Positions 1 to 8,046 of a stretch of DNA of 64,000 nucleotides are shown one piece after another; the first letter of the stretch is position 1, and every line of letters begins with the position of its first letter. Source of the stretch: Saccharopolyspora shandongensis (GTDB lineage: Bacteria > Actinomycetota > Actinomycetes > Mycobacteriales > Pseudonocardiaceae); contig NZ_FNOK01000008.1 of the NCBI RefSeq assembly GCF_900106995.1, positions 176,377 to 240,376 of the forward strand. The letters run 5' to 3'. Below the pieces are notes generated by a model. The model searched no databases, was not told the DNA's origin, and saw only the letters and a list, made by a program, of their open reading frames with translations. A program made the translations under genes and the position numbers.

Positions 1-440
1 CCGCAGATCCTCGGTTGATCGAGAGCCAGGTTCAAACCCGCATGCAGCGCCAAGCGATCCTGCAGAAGGCAAGCAAGCTACAGATCTTGGACATGGTGGT
101 CAGCGAAGCCGCACTTCGACGGGTTCAGGGCAGCAGGGAGATCATGCGTGCCCAGCTGCATCATTTGCTCGATCTCTCGGAGCAGCCCAAGGTCGAGCTT
201 CGAGTAATGCCGTTCGAAGCAGCAAGCCGGATAACGGTTCTCTCCTCCTTCACGCTCTTCCAACTCTCCCAGCAGGAACTGTCGGCTGTTTACCTGGAAG
301 ACGTTCTCGGCGCGACCTACCTCTGGGAACCAGACGAGTACACGCGCTACAGCGTCGTCTACGGACGCCTCAGAGCGGCCGCTCTCCCGCCCTCGGAATC
401 CCGGGACCTCATCTATAAGGTGGCAACGACACACCAGTGA
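1..440 (+). CDS. Scr1-type HTH regulator, C-terminal DUF5753 part (5' end outside window)
   Basis: The frame is open from the first bases, so the gene begins before the window and only about 145 C-terminal residues are visible. They match the DUF5753 sensor/effector region that follows an XRE-type helix-turn-helix in Streptomyces and Pseudonocardiaceae regulators: an 'EAALRRVQG' helix, 'MRAQLHHLLDLSE', then 'VELRVMPFEA' and a 'YLED' strand. Such proteins are usually paired with a small DUF397 protein, and one follows 19 bp downstream. The pair is sometimes described as toxin-antitoxin-like or as a developmental regulator pair; the role here is unknown. The HTH itself cannot be checked because it lies outside the window. 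Confidence 0.85.
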   Translation, partial: ADPRLIESQVQTRMQRQAILQKASKLQILDMVVSEAALRRVQGSREIMRAQLHHLLDLSEQPKVELRVMPFEAASRITVLSSFTLFQLSQQELSAVYLEDVLGATYLWEPDEYTRYSVVYGRLRAAALPPSESRDLIYKVATTHQ

Positions 441-459
441 GTGACCAGGAGGGGTAACA

Positions 460-705
460 ATGCCTACCCCGGATTTCACCGGCGCAACTTGGCGCAAGAG
501 CAGCTACAGCGGCTCCAACGGCGGCCAGTGCATCGAAGTGGCATGGCGCAAGAGCAGCCGTAGTGGTTCCAACGGCGCTGCGTGCGTCGAGGTTGCTGTT
601 CAGTCGGCTGTCGTCGGTGTTCGGGACTCTAAGGATCCCGATGGCCCGGTGCTCGTCTTCGACTCCGGCTCCTTCGCGCGGTTCCTCGGCACCTTGAAGG
701 GCTAA
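460..705 (+). CDS. DUF397 protein with duplicated N-terminal motif
   Basis: A protein of 81 residues with the DUF397 signature 'WRKSSYSGSNGGQCIEVA' and a C-terminal 'VGVRDSKDPDGPVLVF' segment. DUF397 proteins partner XRE/DUF5753 regulators, and this gene follows one by 19 bp with a GGAGGGG ribosome site just ahead of the ATG. The N-terminal unit is present twice: a second copy, 'WRKSSRSGSNGAACVEVA', follows the first directly, making the protein about 18 residues longer than usual. Both copies keep the tryptophan, the SS-x-S core and the cysteine. The function of DUF397 is not established. Confidence 0.9.
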   Translation: MPTPDFTGATWRKSSYSGSNGGQCIEVAWRKSSRSGSNGAACVEVAVQSAVVGVRDSKDPDGPVLVFDSGSFARFLGTLKG

Positions 706-729
706 GCACGCAGAAGCCTGGTCAGAGCT

Positions 730-771
730 CGTGAGTGGTTTGGAGTGCCATGGCGCTCCAAACCACTCACG
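730..771. repeat. 42-bp near-perfect palindrome
   Basis: The arms start with CGTGAGTGGTTTGGAG and pair to the centre with a single G.T position. The element sits 24 bp after the DUF397 stop. It has no T-tract, so it could be a terminator or a dispersed palindromic repeat. A relative sharing the TCGTGAGTG outer arm lies at 24025-24070 near the other DUF397 locus. Confidence 0.75.
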
Positions 772-912
772 ACCCGTGACCTGCGGATATCTCTACCCGA
801 AGCCTTCAGAGCCAACTTCCGGAGGATTGCGCGCGCGCCGGGGCTGCCGCACGCTACCCGAGGGATCGCCACCGCCACCGGGCTGCGGCGCACTCGGCGG
901 TCGGGAGGCCCG

Positions 913-3285
913 ATGGTGCAACCGGAACAGAGCATGCGCCCGACGCTGCTCGGCGTCCGGGTCCCCCGCATCGAGGACGACCGCTTGGTCACCGGGCGCG
1001 GCCGGTACATCGCCGACGTCGTCCTGCCCGGCATGGTCGAGGCCGCGTTCGTCCGCAGCGACGTGCCGCATGCGCGGGTGCGCGGTGTCGACACTGCGGC
1101 CGCGCTGGATTCCCCTGGGGTGCACGCGGCGTTCTCCGGTGCGGATCTCGACGTTCGCGCCGTTCCGGACCTGATGCCGTGGGTGCGCGGCGTGCAGCAC
1201 TTCCCGTTGGCGCGCGACCGGGTGCGCTTCGTCGGCTGCCCGCTGGCGGTGGTCGTCGCCGACGACCGCTATCTCGCCGAGGACGCCGCCGAACTGGTCG
1301 ACGCCGACCTCGAACCGCTGCCCGCCGTCGACACCGCCGAGGACGCCCTCGCTGAGGACGCACCGCTGCTCTACCCGGAGTGGGGCGACAACCTCCTGCT
1401 GTCGATGCCCGCCCCGGAGAATCCCGCCGTGGACGAGGCGTTCGAGCGGCTGCGCACGATCAGCGGCACTTACACCACGCATCGCCACGCCGCCGTGCCC
1501 ATGGAACCCCGCGGCGTCGTCGCCGAGTACCGCGACGACCGGCTGACGGTGTGGACCTCCACCCAGGCCGCCTTCATCGTGCGGTCGATGCTCTCCCGAG
1601 TGTTGGACCTGGCGGAACGCGACATCCGGGTGATCACGCCCGACGTCGGCGGCGGATTCGGGCAGAAGAACGAGGTCTACCCCGAGGACTACGTGATCCC
1701 GTGGCTGGCGATGCGGCTGCGCCGCCCGGTGCGCTGGCTCGAAGACCGCCACGAACACCTGATCACCGCCTGCCACGCCCGCGACATGCGCATCGAGCTG
1801 TCCGCCGCCGTCCGCGACGACGGCACCATCGCGGCGCTGCGTGGCCGGGTCCGCACCGATCTGGGTTCCGGCGAGGTGTTCCCCGGCGGGTTCGGCCCCA
1901 GCCTGGTCGCCGTCGGATCGCTGTGCGGGCCGTACCGGATTCCGCACCAGTGCGTGGCGGTGCAGGGCGTGGTCACCAACAAGACGCCGCTCGGCGCCTA
2001 TCGCGGTTTCGGCATGCCGGAGGGCACCTTCGCCATCGAGCGGCTGGTCGACAAGATCGGCCGCGAACTGGGTATCGATCCGGTCGAGCTGCGCCGCCGG
2101 ATGATCCTCGAGCCGCACGAGCTCCCCTACGAGACCGCCGCAGGTGCGCGGCTGGACTCCGGCAGCCATCGCGCGGCCTTCGACCGCGCCGTCGAGATCG
2201 GCGAGCGGTTGCTTGCCGCCGAACGGGAACGCGCCGAGCCCGGCACGCGCCTCGGCGTCGGCTACGCCACCTACATCGAAGGCGTTGCCGCCAGCGCGTT
2301 CTCGATCACCGGCACCTGGAGCGGGCAGGATTCCGCGGACGTGCGCTTCGACGCCGACGGCGGCGTCACCGCTGCGGTGGGCGTCTCGGCCATGGGCCAG
2401 GGCGCGCACACCACGGTCGCCACCCTCGTCGCCGAGGAGCTAGCCCTGCCGATCGAGCAGGTGCGGGTCGTGATGGGCGACACCGACACCGCCCCGTTCG
2501 GCCTGGGCAGCTGGGCCAGCCGCGGCGCCGTCGTCGCCGGCGGCGCGATCGCGCAGGCGGCGGAAGTGTTGCGGCGCAAGGGAACCGAGATCGCCGCGCA
2601 CCTGCTGGAAGCCGCGCCGGAAGACCTGGAGCTCGCCGACGGCGGATTCCAGGTGCGCGGCAGCCCCGGCAGCTCGGTGCCCTGGGCGCGAGTGGCTCGG
2701 GTGGCGCTGACCCGCACCTTCGAGCTGCCGCCGGGCGTGGCACCCGGGCTCGACGCGCGCGCCAGCTACGAGCCGCCCGGGATGGACCACGTGCCGCGTC
2801 CCGACGGGAAGATGAACGCCTCGACCACCTACACCAACGCCTCGCACGCCGCGGTCGTCGCGGTCGATCCCGCCACCGGCGAGGTGCGGGTGGTGCGGTA
2901 CGCGGTCGTGCACGACTGCGGGCGCGTGATCAACCCGCTGACCGTCGCCGGGCAGATCCACGGCGGCGTCGCGCAGGGCATCGGCGGCACGCTCTACGAG
3001 CAGCTGCCCTACGAGGACGGCCAGCCGCTGGCCACCACGTTCATGGAGTACCTGTTGCCCACCGCCTGCGAGATCCCCGACATCGCGACCGAGGAGATGT
3101 GCAGCCCGGCACCCGAAACCCCGTTCGGGATCAAGGGCGTCGGCGAGGCGGGCATCATCGGCCCGCCGGCCGCGATCGTGCGCGCCGTGGAGCACGCCCT
3201 GGAACCGCTCGGGGTGGCCGACATCGACACCACGCCGCTGACGCCCTCGGTGGTGCGGCGGCTGATCGAGGAGGCCGCATCGTGA
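913..3285 (+). CDS. Molybdenum hydroxylase large subunit (xanthine/aldehyde/CO dehydrogenase family)
   Basis: A protein of 790 residues, the usual length for the molybdopterin-cytosine-dinucleotide-binding subunit. It shows 'DVGGGFGQK' near residue 240, 'AYRGFGMPEG' near 360 and 'GVGEAGIIGPPA' close to the C-terminus; the last contains the catalytic glutamate of the family. The active-site loop of form I CO dehydrogenase (AYRCSFR, with its cysteine) is absent, so an aldehyde, purine or other heterocycle is a likelier substrate than CO. The frame is open from 745, but the ATG at 913 follows GGGAGG and gives the normal N-terminus ('GVRVPRIEDDRLVTGRGRY'). Its stop overlaps the next start. Gene order is large-FAD-FeS. 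Confidence 0.9.
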   Translation: MVQPEQSMRPTLLGVRVPRIEDDRLVTGRGRYIADVVLPGMVEAAFVRSDVPHARVRGVDTAAALDSPGVHAAFSGADLDVRAVPDLMPWVRGVQHFPLARDRVRFVGCPLAVVVADDRYLAEDAAELVDADLEPLPAVDTAEDALAEDAPLLYPEWGDNLLLSMPAPENPAVDEAFERLRTISGTYTTHRHAAVPMEPRGVVAEYRDDRLTVWTSTQAAFIVRSMLSRVLDLAERDIRVITPDVGGGFGQKNEVYPEDYVIPWLAMRLRRPVRWLEDRHEHLITACHARDMRIELSAAVRDDGTIAALRGRVRTDLGSGEVFPGGFGPSLVAVGSLCGPYRIPHQCVAVQGVVTNKTPLGAYRGFGMPEGTFAIERLVDKIGRELGIDPVELRRRMILEPHELPYETAAGARLDSGSHRAAFDRAVEIGERLLAAERERAEPGTRLGVGYATYIEGVAASAFSITGTWSGQDSADVRFDADGGVTAAVGVSAMGQGAHTTVATLVAEELALPIEQVRVVMGDTDTAPFGLGSWASRGAVVAGGAIAQAAEVLRRKGTEIAAHLLEAAPEDLELADGGFQVRGSPGSSVPWARVARVALTRTFELPPGVAPGLDARASYEPPGMDHVPRPDGKMNASTTYTNASHAAVVAVDPATGEVRVVRYAVVHDCGRVINPLTVAGQIHGGVAQGIGGTLYEQLPYEDGQPLATTFMEYLLPTACEIPDIATEEMCSPAPETPFGIKGVGEAGIIGPPAAIVRAVEHALEPLGVADIDTTPLTPSVVRRLIEEAAS

Positions 3286-4130
3286 AGCCGCCGCCGTTCG
3301 ACTACGTCCGCCCCGGCAGCCTCGGCGAAGCGGTGCGGCTGCTCGCCGCCGACGAGGACGCGAAGGCCCTCGCCGGCGGGCAGAGCCTGCTGCCGATGAT
3401 GAACTTCCGGCTCGCCCGCCCGAGCGTCCTGGTCGACATCGGCCGCCTGCCCGAGCTGACCGAACTGCGCCGCGACGACGGCGTCCTGGTCATCGGGGCG
3501 GGCGTGCGGCAGCGTGCCGCCGAGACCTCGCCGCTGGTGCGGCAGGTCTGCCCGTTGCTCGGGCAAGCGCTGCGCCACGTCGGCCACCACCAGATCCGCT
3601 CCCGCGGCACCATCGGCGGTTCTCTGGCGCACGCGGATCCGGCGGCGGAGCTGTGCGCGGCCGCGTGCGCCCTGGACGCCGAGATCGTGGTGACGGGCAC
3701 CGACGGCCGGCGCACCGTTGCCGCCGCCGAGCTGTTCGTCGCGCCGTACCAGACCTCGCTGGCCGCCGACGAGATCCTCACCGAGGTTCGGCTGCCGATC
3801 CGCGACGCCCGCCACGGCTTCGCCGAGATCGCCCGCCGGGCCGGGGATTTCGCCATCGCCGGTGTGGCCGCGGCCCTGGAATTCGACGGCGGCACCGTGA
3901 CCCGCGCACGACTGGCCGGTCTCGGCATCGGCGGCACGGTGCGGCGGCTGCCCGAGGCCGAAGAGGTCCTGCGTGGGCGGGCGCTCGACGGCGATGCGAT
4001 CGGTGCCGCGGCACGCGCCGCCGCCGATTCCGCCACGCCGCCCGACGACCTCCACGCCGATCCGGAAACTCGTCGCGCCGCACTGCGCGCGGCGGCACAG
4101 CGAGCCCTGGAGCAGGTGGCGCATGACTGA
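3282..4130 (+). CDS. Molybdenum hydroxylase FAD-binding subunit
   Basis: A protein of 282 residues of the CoxM / xanthine-dehydrogenase FAD-subunit type. The two FAD-contact motifs are clear: 'LAGGQSLLPMMNFRLARP' near residue 30 and 'RGTIGGSLAHADPAAEL' near residue 110. It passes electrons from the molybdenum subunit through the 2Fe-2S subunit to FAD. The GTG start at 3282 overlaps the stop of the large subunit by 4 nt, indicating translational coupling. Its own stop overlaps the following ATG by 8 nt. Confidence 0.9.
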   Translation: MKPPPFDYVRPGSLGEAVRLLAADEDAKALAGGQSLLPMMNFRLARPSVLVDIGRLPELTELRRDDGVLVIGAGVRQRAAETSPLVRQVCPLLGQALRHVGHHQIRSRGTIGGSLAHADPAAELCAAACALDAEIVVTGTDGRRTVAAAELFVAPYQTSLAADEILTEVRLPIRDARHGFAEIARRAGDFAIAGVAAALEFDGGTVTRARLAGLGIGGTVRRLPEAEEVLRGRALDGDAIGAAARAAADSATPPDDLHADPETRRAALRAAAQRALEQVAHD

Positions 4131-4602
4131 CGTCCCGGCCGCGAACCGCGAGATCGCGCTCACCGTCAACGGTCGCGAGGTCCGCCGCCTCGTGCCGGTG
4201 CGCCGCCTGCTGGTGGACTTCCTGCGCGACGACCTCGGCCACACCGGCACCCACGCCGGCTGCGAGCACGGCATCTGCGGCGCGTGCACGGTCCTCATCG
4301 ACGGCGAGCCCGCGCGTTCGTGCATCACGCTCACCGTGCAGGCCGACGGCGCCGAGGTGACCACGGTGGAAGGCCTCACCCCTGACGGTGGCTTGAGCCC
4401 GATGCAGCAGGCGTTCAAGGACTGCCACGGGCTCCAGTGCGGTTTCTGCACGCCGGGGTTCATCACGACGCTGTCCGCGGCCGACCCCGGCGAGCACCCC
4501 GACGACGCGGCCGTCCGCGAGCTGCTGTCCGGGAACATCTGCCGCTGCACCGGCTATCAACACATCGTCGACGCCGTCAACGAGGCCTGGGGCCGGGGTT
4601 AG
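4123..4602 (+). CDS. Molybdenum hydroxylase 2Fe-2S subunit
   Basis: A protein of 159 residues with both [2Fe-2S] domains: the plant-ferredoxin type ligand set 'CEHGICGAC' plus a later cysteine (around residues 45-65), and the all-helical domain with 'CGFC' and 'CRC' near residues 105 and 140. It is the electron-transfer subunit of the hydroxylase encoded just upstream. The ATG at 4123 lies inside the end of the FAD-subunit gene, so all three subunits form one translationally coupled operon. No dedicated MCD-maturation genes (CoxD/CoxF/XdhC-like) follow; moeA is 38 kb away. Confidence 0.92.
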   Translation: MTDVPAANREIALTVNGREVRRLVPVRRLLVDFLRDDLGHTGTHAGCEHGICGACTVLIDGEPARSCITLTVQADGAEVTTVEGLTPDGGLSPMQQAFKDCHGLQCGFCTPGFITTLSAADPGEHPDDAAVRELLSGNICRCTGYQHIVDAVNEAWGRG

Positions 4603-4613
4603 AGCTTGTTATA

Positions 4614-4781
4614 GGGGCTGTTCGAGAACTCGTTTGCGTAGTGGTGGCTCCTCCGTTGGCTGGTGCGAGGTGAACGGCCCATTCGTCCCGATAGACGAGG
4701 CGAACAGGCCATTCGCTTCACCGCATTGAAGGCACAAGCCGCCCTACCACGACGCCGCACCACCACATCCCAAACAGGCTC
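4614..4781. repeat. 168-bp dispersed repeat with terminal inverted repeats, copy 1
   Basis: Begins GGGGCTGTT and ends AACAGGCTC, an imperfect terminal inverted repeat. The middle contains the 'GTGAACGGCCCATTCG ... GAGGCGAACAGGCCATTCGC' block, which can fold back on itself. It aligns along its whole length with 49636-49803, which is the same size. It fills the gap between two convergent genes and has no credible ORF. It may be a MITE-like or REP-like element. Confidence 0.75.
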
Positions 4782-4794
4782 ATAGCAGCCCGAT

Positions 4795-5373
4795 TCAGAG
4801 CGATTCGAGGAACGCGAGCGCGACCGACCACGCCTCCGTGGTGGCCTGTGCGTCGTAGTCCGGCAGCTCCGGGTCGGTGAACAGGTGCCCGGCGCCCGGG
4901 TACTGGAAGATCTCGACGTCCGCCCCGGCGCGCCGCATCTGCAGGTACCAGGAGTTCAGCCAGTCGGCCGTCTCGAACGGGTCGGGGTCGGCGACGTGCA
5001 GCTGCACGGGCAGGTCGTCGACGGCCGCGTTCTCGGCGATGTCCGAGGTGCCGTGCAGGAGCAGCAGGCCACGGGCCTTCTCGTCGGCCAGCGCGAGGTT
5101 CTGCGAGATGGCCGCGCCCAACGACAACCCGGCGTACACCAGGCCCTTGTCGCTGAGCGGGGCCGCCGCCTGCACGGCGCGGCGCAGCAGCTCGTCCCGG
5201 CCGATCTCCTCCGTGATGCGCATGCCGTCCTCGACCGTCTCCGCGGTCCGACCGTCGAACAGGTCGGGGACGTGCACCTCGTGACCGGCCACGCGCAGCC
5301 GTTCGGCGGCGGCGTGCACGGCGGGTCGCAGGCCGAACGCGGAATGAAGCAACAGGATGTCCACGAGGGACAT
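4795..5373 (-). CDS. Dienelactone hydrolase family alpha/beta hydrolase
   Basis: A protein of 192 residues with a compact alpha/beta-hydrolase fold: an N-terminal 'DILLLHSAFGL' strand-loop, the nucleophile elbow 'YAGLSLGAA' near residue 100 and a late 'YPGAGHLF' loop holding the catalytic histidine. Classical dienelactone hydrolase uses cysteine in the elbow; here it is serine. The substrate is unknown. The gene is monocistronic and divergent from the AurF-like gene across a 167-bp region that carries a clear dyad. Confidence 0.8.
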   Translation of the reverse strand: MSLVDILLLHSAFGLRPAVHAAAERLRVAGHEVHVPDLFDGRTAETVEDGMRITEEIGRDELLRRAVQAAAPLSDKGLVYAGLSLGAAISQNLALADEKARGLLLLHGTSDIAENAAVDDLPVQLHVADPDPFETADWLNSWYLQMRRAGADVEIFQYPGAGHLFTDPELPDYDAQATTEAWSVALAFLESL

Positions 5374-5462
5374 CCAATCAGCCCACCGCGACCGGGGCCC
5401 GGGACGGGCACCGCCGCCAAATCATTGCAATACTCATTGACACAGTCGTTAATGTCATCGAT

Positions 5463-5490
5463 CCTGATACCTGTTACTCGCGGTATCAGG
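5463..5490. promoter_or_regulatory. Candidate operator upstream of the AurF-like/FprB operon
   Basis: A perfect 9-bp inverted repeat, CCTGATACC-N10-GGTATCAGG, in the divergent region between the hydrolase and the AurF-like gene, 51 bp before the latter's start. It is the right size for a dimeric regulator. No regulator gene is adjacent. Confidence 0.5.
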
Positions 5491-5540
5491 TATTGCCCGG
5501 GTAACGCGAGACACCGCCGTCACCGTCGCAGGGAGCGCCC

Positions 5541-6458
5541 ATGACCGGCAGCATCGCCCGGGACCACGGAACGCCGCCGCAGTCCGACCGCGCCGAGTTC
5601 GCGGACCGGCTGCTGCGCTCCTCGGAGATCCTCTCCTACGACCCGGTCCAGAAGGTGGACTGGGAGACGCCGCTGGACACGAGCTACCACGGCACGAGCC
5701 CCGAGTGGAGCACGCTGTACGGCACGTCCTACTGGCAGGAGATGACGCCGGAGCAGCAGCGCGAGCTGACGCGCCAGGAGGCCGCGTCGGTAGCGAGCAC
5801 CGGCATCTGGTTCGAGATGATCCTGCAGCAGATGGTGCTGCGGGACTTCTACGCGAAGGACCCGACCGACCCCGCCTTCCAGTGGGCGCTCACCGAGATC
5901 GCCGACGAGTGCCGGCACTCGATCATGTTCGCGCGCGGCGCCGCGAAGCTGCGCGCCCCGGCGTACCGGCCGACCCGGTTGGTGGTGGAGCTCGGCCGCG
6001 TGTTCAAGACCGTCGCCTTCGGCGAGGCCGCCTACGCGGCGATCCTGGTCGCCGAGGAGGTCCTGGACGTCATGCAGCGGGACTGGATGCGCGACGAGCG
6101 GGTCGTGCCGTTCGTCCGGACGGTGAACAACATCCACGTCGTCGAGGAATCGCGGCACATGAAGTTCGCCCGCGAGGAGACCAAGACCCGGCTGGCGGGC
6201 GCGGGCCGGCTGCGGCGGCAGATCACCGCGGTCGTGGTCGCCGGCGCGTCGTACTTCATCGTCACCAGCATGTGGAACCGCAAGGTGTACGAGAACGCCG
6301 GGCTCGACCCGAAGCGGGCCATCCGCGAGGCGAAGGCGAACGAGCACCACAAGTCCATGCTGCGCTCCAGCTGCGCCGGCCTGATGGAGTTCCTCAACTC
6401 CGCCGGCCTGCTCACCAAGGCCTCGCAGTGGTTCTACAAGCGCGCGAACCTGATCTGA
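5541..6458 (+). CDS. AurF-like diiron oxygenase
   Basis: A protein of 305 residues of the ferritin-like diiron family that includes the p-aminobenzoate N-oxygenase AurF. The seven expected metal ligands can be placed: E92, E123 and H126 ('DECRH'), E172, then H199, E203 and H206 ('IHVVEESRH'). The H-x3-E-x2-H spacing equals that of AurF. The substrate cannot be read from sequence. Mycobacteria have a gene of this family (Rv0885, from memory) beside fprB, and here too the reductase gene follows, only 4 bp away, suggesting it supplies electrons to the diiron centre. The start is the ATG after a GGGAGCGCCC stretch. Confidence 0.85.
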   Translation: MTGSIARDHGTPPQSDRAEFADRLLRSSEILSYDPVQKVDWETPLDTSYHGTSPEWSTLYGTSYWQEMTPEQQRELTRQEAASVASTGIWFEMILQQMVLRDFYAKDPTDPAFQWALTEIADECRHSIMFARGAAKLRAPAYRPTRLVVELGRVFKTVAFGEAAYAAILVAEEVLDVMQRDWMRDERVVPFVRTVNNIHVVEESRHMKFAREETKTRLAGAGRLRRQITAVVVAGASYFIVTSMWNRKVYENAGLDPKRAIREAKANEHHKSMLRSSCAGLMEFLNSAGLLTKASQWFYKRANLI

Positions 6459-6462
6459 GCCC

Positions 6463-7932
6463 ATGGCGTACGCGATCACCCAGACCTGCTGCAACGACGC
6501 GACCTGCGTGAAGGTCTGCCCGGTCAACTGCATCCACCCGACGCCGGACGAGCCGGACTTCGGCACCACCGAGATGCTCTACATCGACCCCGCCTCCTGC
6601 ATCGACTGCGGCGCCTGCGCCGATGCCTGCCCGGTCGAGGCGATCTTCCCGGTGGAACACCTGACCGCGCCGCTGCAGGCGTACGCCGAGGTCAACGCCG
6701 CCTACTACGCGGGCGTGGAGCCCACCGCGGAGACGACCGATCCGGCGCCGAACTTCCACCACTGGGGGCCGCCGGTGTTCGGCCGCGCCATCCCCAGTGA
6801 CTTCGCGCCGCTGGACGTCGCGGTCGTGGGCACCGGCCCCGCGGGCATGTACGCGGTGGAGGACCTGCTCCTGCGCACCAACTCCCGGGTCACGCTGATC
6901 GACCGGCTGCCCGTCGCGGGCGGGCTCGTGCGTTACGGCGTCGCACCCGACCACCCGTCGACGAAGAAGATCGGCGAGACCTTCGGCCGCTTCCACACCC
7001 ACCCGCGACTGCGGCTGCGGCTGGGCGTCGAGGTCGGCAGGGACGTCACGGCCGACGAGCTCGCCGCCCGGCACGACGCGGTGATCTACGCCGTCGGCGC
7101 CTCCTCGGCGCGCCGGCTCGACATCCCCGGCGAGGACCTGCCCGGCAGCGTCGCCGCCACCACCCTCGTGGGCTGGTACAACAGGCACCCGGACGTCCCG
7201 GCCGACGCGATCGACCTCTCGGCGGAGCGGGTGGTCGTGGTGGGCAACGGCAACGTCGCGCTCGACGTGGCCAGGATCCTGACCGCGGATCCGGCGGCCC
7301 TGGAAGGCACCACCATCTCCCCCGCCGCGCTGGCGCAGCTCCGGTCGAGCAAGGTCCGCGAGGTCGTGCTCCTCGGCCGCCGCGGCCCCGAATCCGCCGC
7401 GTACACGACGCCGGAGCTGCTCGCGCTCACCCAGCTCGACGACGTCGAACTCGTCGTGGACGGCCACGACGCGCAGATCGAGGCGGCCATCGAGGCGGCA
7501 CCCGTCGACGGCAAGGCGAGCCTGCTCCGGGGGCTCGCGCGCGAGGCCGTCGACTGGTCCGCGCCGCCCCGGCACGGGCGCCGCCGCATCGTGCTCCGCT
7601 TCAACTCCGCACCAGTGGAGATCAGCGGTGACACGCAGGTGCGCGCGCTGCGCGTCACGGGTCGCACCGGCGACGCGGAGATCACCGCCGGTCAGGTCGT
7701 GCGGGCGATCGGCTACCGGGGCACGGAGCTGCCCGGCCTGCCCTTCGACGAGGCCACCGGCACCATCCCGCACGCGGACGGCCGGGTGGACGGTCGGCCA
7801 GGGACCTACGTCGTGGGCTGGATCAAGCGCGGACCCAGCGGCGGCATCGGCGCCAACCGGACGTGCGCCCGGGAAACGGTCGACGCGCTGCTCGACGACG
7901 CCATCGCGGGCCGCCTCCCGGCATCGCGCTGA
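6463..7932 (+). CDS. fprB: Ferredoxin-fused ferredoxin/NADPH reductase, FprB type
   Basis: A protein of 489 residues. Residues 1-65 form a bacterial ferredoxin with two cysteine clusters ('CVKVCPVNC' and 'CIDCGACADACP'). The rest is an adrenodoxin-reductase-like flavoprotein with an FAD site 'VVGTGPAGMYAVEDLL' near 125 and an NADP site 'VVGNGNVALDVARIL' near 265, ending with the 'GWIKRGPSGGIGANR' signature. This is the FprB architecture of mycobacteria. It should move electrons from NADPH through FAD to the fused ferredoxin. The gene is 4 bp downstream of the diiron oxygenase and probably co-transcribed as its redox partner. A strong hairpin follows. Confidence 0.92.
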   Translation: MAYAITQTCCNDATCVKVCPVNCIHPTPDEPDFGTTEMLYIDPASCIDCGACADACPVEAIFPVEHLTAPLQAYAEVNAAYYAGVEPTAETTDPAPNFHHWGPPVFGRAIPSDFAPLDVAVVGTGPAGMYAVEDLLLRTNSRVTLIDRLPVAGGLVRYGVAPDHPSTKKIGETFGRFHTHPRLRLRLGVEVGRDVTADELAARHDAVIYAVGASSARRLDIPGEDLPGSVAATTLVGWYNRHPDVPADAIDLSAERVVVVGNGNVALDVARILTADPAALEGTTISPAALAQLRSSKVREVVLLGRRGPESAAYTTPELLALTQLDDVELVVDGHDAQIEAAIEAAPVDGKASLLRGLAREAVDWSAPPRHGRRRIVLRFNSAPVEISGDTQVRALRVTGRTGDAEITAGQVVRAIGYRGTELPGLPFDEATGTIPHADGRVDGRPGTYVVGWIKRGPSGGIGANRTCARETVDALLDDAIAGRLPASR

Positions 7933-7941
7933 CGGCGGCCT

Positions 7942-7989
7942 CGCCGGGCCCGCGGCACGGGCTTGCCCCGCCCTGCCGCGGGTCCGGCG
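7942..7989 (+). terminator. Terminator after fprB
   Basis: 16-bp arms (CGCCGGGCCCGCGGCA at 7942 and its near-complement ending at 7989, one mismatch) with a 16-nt loop, starting 10 bp after the stop. There is no T-tract, as is common in high-GC actinobacteria. Confidence 0.65.
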
Positions 7990-8046
7990 AACTCCCGGGG
8001 CTCGTAGAATTCGAGGGCAACGCTAGTCGCAAAAGGTGAAGCAGCG

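Noticed and set aside
793..2409. Long open frame on the minus strand inside the molybdenum-hydroxylase large-subunit gene
   Set aside because: High-GC antisense shadow: composition is Arg/Gly/His-rich with no family likeness, and the plus strand encodes clear motifs.
913..4602. Carbon-monoxide dehydrogenase (form I)
   Set aside because: The active-site cysteine loop AYRCSFR is replaced by AYRGFGMPE and the accessory cox genes are absent.
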